64,000 nucleotides of DNA from an uncultured Clostridia bacterium (GTDB lineage Bacteria; Bacillota; Clostridia; Peptostreptococcales; Anaerovoracaceae), in assembly GCA_934234035.1 (NCBI GenBank), contig CAKQHH010000005.1, positions 1-64,000 of the forward strand, in the 5' to 3' direction. Below are positions 63,296 to 64,000 of this stretch, one piece after another; positions within the stretch are counted from its first letter, which is position 1; each line of letters begins with the position of its first letter. The notes beneath the pieces were generated by a model. That model ran no database searches. It saw nothing but the letters and a program-made list of their open reading frames with translations, and was not told where the DNA came from. The position numbers and the translations under genes are program-made.

Positions 63296-63513
63296 GTAAA
63301 AATTAATTATTTTACCATCATGCTGTATATATGTCAACTGCATTTCTCGCTTTTTATTGCCGCAATCGGCACTTTTCGGGACGGGGAAACATATGCTTAT
63401 CAGTTGTTATTCTATCATCTTTCACATTTCTGTGATATAATCTTTACAGTTTTTCAATGGTGCAATCTCTTATAATAAAAGGGACTGCCGGAATACTGAA
63501 AGGAGAACTTTGA

Positions 63514-64000
63514 ATGAAGAAATTACTCGTAGTAGACGACGAAGATAAGATCCGGGAGGTCATCAAGGAATACGCTGAATTCAGCGGATATGAGGTGACC
63601 GAAGCCGCCGACGGCATGAGCGCCATCGGTCTTTGCAAACTCAATGATTACGATTTGATTATCATGGATGTGATGATGCCGAAGCTGGATGGGTTCAGCT
63701 CCGTGAAGGAAATCAAGAAGATCAAGGACATCCCGGTAATCATGCTCTCCGCCAGGGGGGAAGAATACGACAAGCTGTTCGGCTTCGAGCTGGGCATCGA
63801 CGATTATGTGGTTAAGCCATTCAGCCCGAAGGAACTGATGGCCCGGGTGAATGCGGTACTGCAGCGGAAGAGCGGTTCCGAGAACAACAGCGCCCAGGTG
63901 ATGAAGTTCGACGGACTGGAAGTGAACTTCGCTGCCCGCACCATTACCGTAGACGGTGAACGGGTCAACCTGACCCCGAAGGAATACGACCTTCTCTTCT
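63514..64000 (+). CDS. OmpR/PhoB-family response regulator (runs off the window)
   Basis: First 162 residues of a two-component regulator. Receiver domain: VVDDEDK with acidic pair, phospho-acceptor Asp52 in MDVMMP, and switch Lys101 in VVKPF. A linker rich in Ser, Asn and Gln leads to a winged-helix domain (VNLTPKEYDLLF) at the window edge. AAAGGAG precedes the ATG. The sensor kinase is expected downstream, outside the window. Confidence 0.94.
   Translation, partial: MKKLLVVDDEDKIREVIKEYAEFSGYEVTEAADGMSAIGLCKLNDYDLIIMDVMMPKLDGFSSVKEIKKIKDIPVIMLSARGEEYDKLFGFELGIDDYVVKPFSPKELMARVNAVLQRKSGSENNSAQVMKFDGLEVNFAARTITVDGERVNLTPKEYDLLF

Noticed and set aside
63296..63513. Promoter of the response regulator gene
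   Set aside because: Two TATAAT-like boxes occur, but neither has a -35 box at an acceptable distance, so none is called.

Overview
This window looks like chromosomal DNA of a Gram-positive, anaerobic-lifestyle member of the Bacillota, most probably a Clostridia-class bacterium with roughly balanced G+C. The supporting evidence is a Firmicutes-type order of the ribosomal superoperons, an SRP RNA-dnaX-ybaB-recR cluster as in Bacillus, a carD-ispDF-proS-cysS-mrnC-rlmB-rpmG-secE-nusG backbone, AGGAGG-type ribosome binding sites, an LPXTG pilin with its class C sortase, and an aldo/keto reductase with two [4Fe-4S] motifs. The exact family is inference. No phage, insertion sequence or CRISPR array was seen.

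Layout. Almost everything is on the minus strand; genes are described here in transcription order, right to left, after the left-hand accessory part. 130-4524 is a polyamine uptake operon (XRE-cupin regulator, potA, potB, potC, potD) with a clear promoter and a repeated operator. 4548-6450 holds an Mrp/Nbp35 Fe-S carrier ATPase and a thioredoxin-reductase-like flavoenzyme. 6595-8710 is plus-strand htpG with a CIRCE operator. 8726-11387 is a two-gene pilus locus (sortase C, then major pilin) with a 13-codon ORF between the genes. 11403-16475 holds an Fe-S aldo/keto reductase, tRNA-Pro(CGG), a YbaK deacylase, recR, ybaB and dnaX, headed by a first SRP RNA gene. 16592-19173 is an amino-acid ABC transporter operon, and 19233-19377 is a second SRP RNA gene.

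19447-34252 is the S10-spc-alpha ribosomal superoperon (rpsJ to rplQ, with secY, adk, infA and rpoA, but no map). A nucleoside kinase, mtaB and hinT separate it from tuf. 38087-53766 is the rpmG-secE-nusG-rplKA-rplJL-rpoBC-rpsLG-fusA-tuf block. It carries an L10 leader attenuator, a rpsL promoter in the rpoC-rpsL gap and structured intergenic RNAs. 53854-63295 is a second housekeeping run (carD, ispDF, proS, a split chromate transporter pair, cysS, mrnC, thyA, folA, rlmB) ending in a small membrane protein, where related genomes often carry sigH. A response regulator starts at 63514 and leaves the window.

The main points for follow-up are: two divergent but structurally co-varying SRP RNA genes within 3 kb; a shared RNA element in front of rpsM and rpsG; the L10 attenuator, which can be read base by base; repeat-type operators at the potABCD and amino-acid ABC promoters; a tandem repeat spanning the stop codon of the amino-acid binding protein; and a compact pilus locus whose pilin lacks the usual pilin motif.
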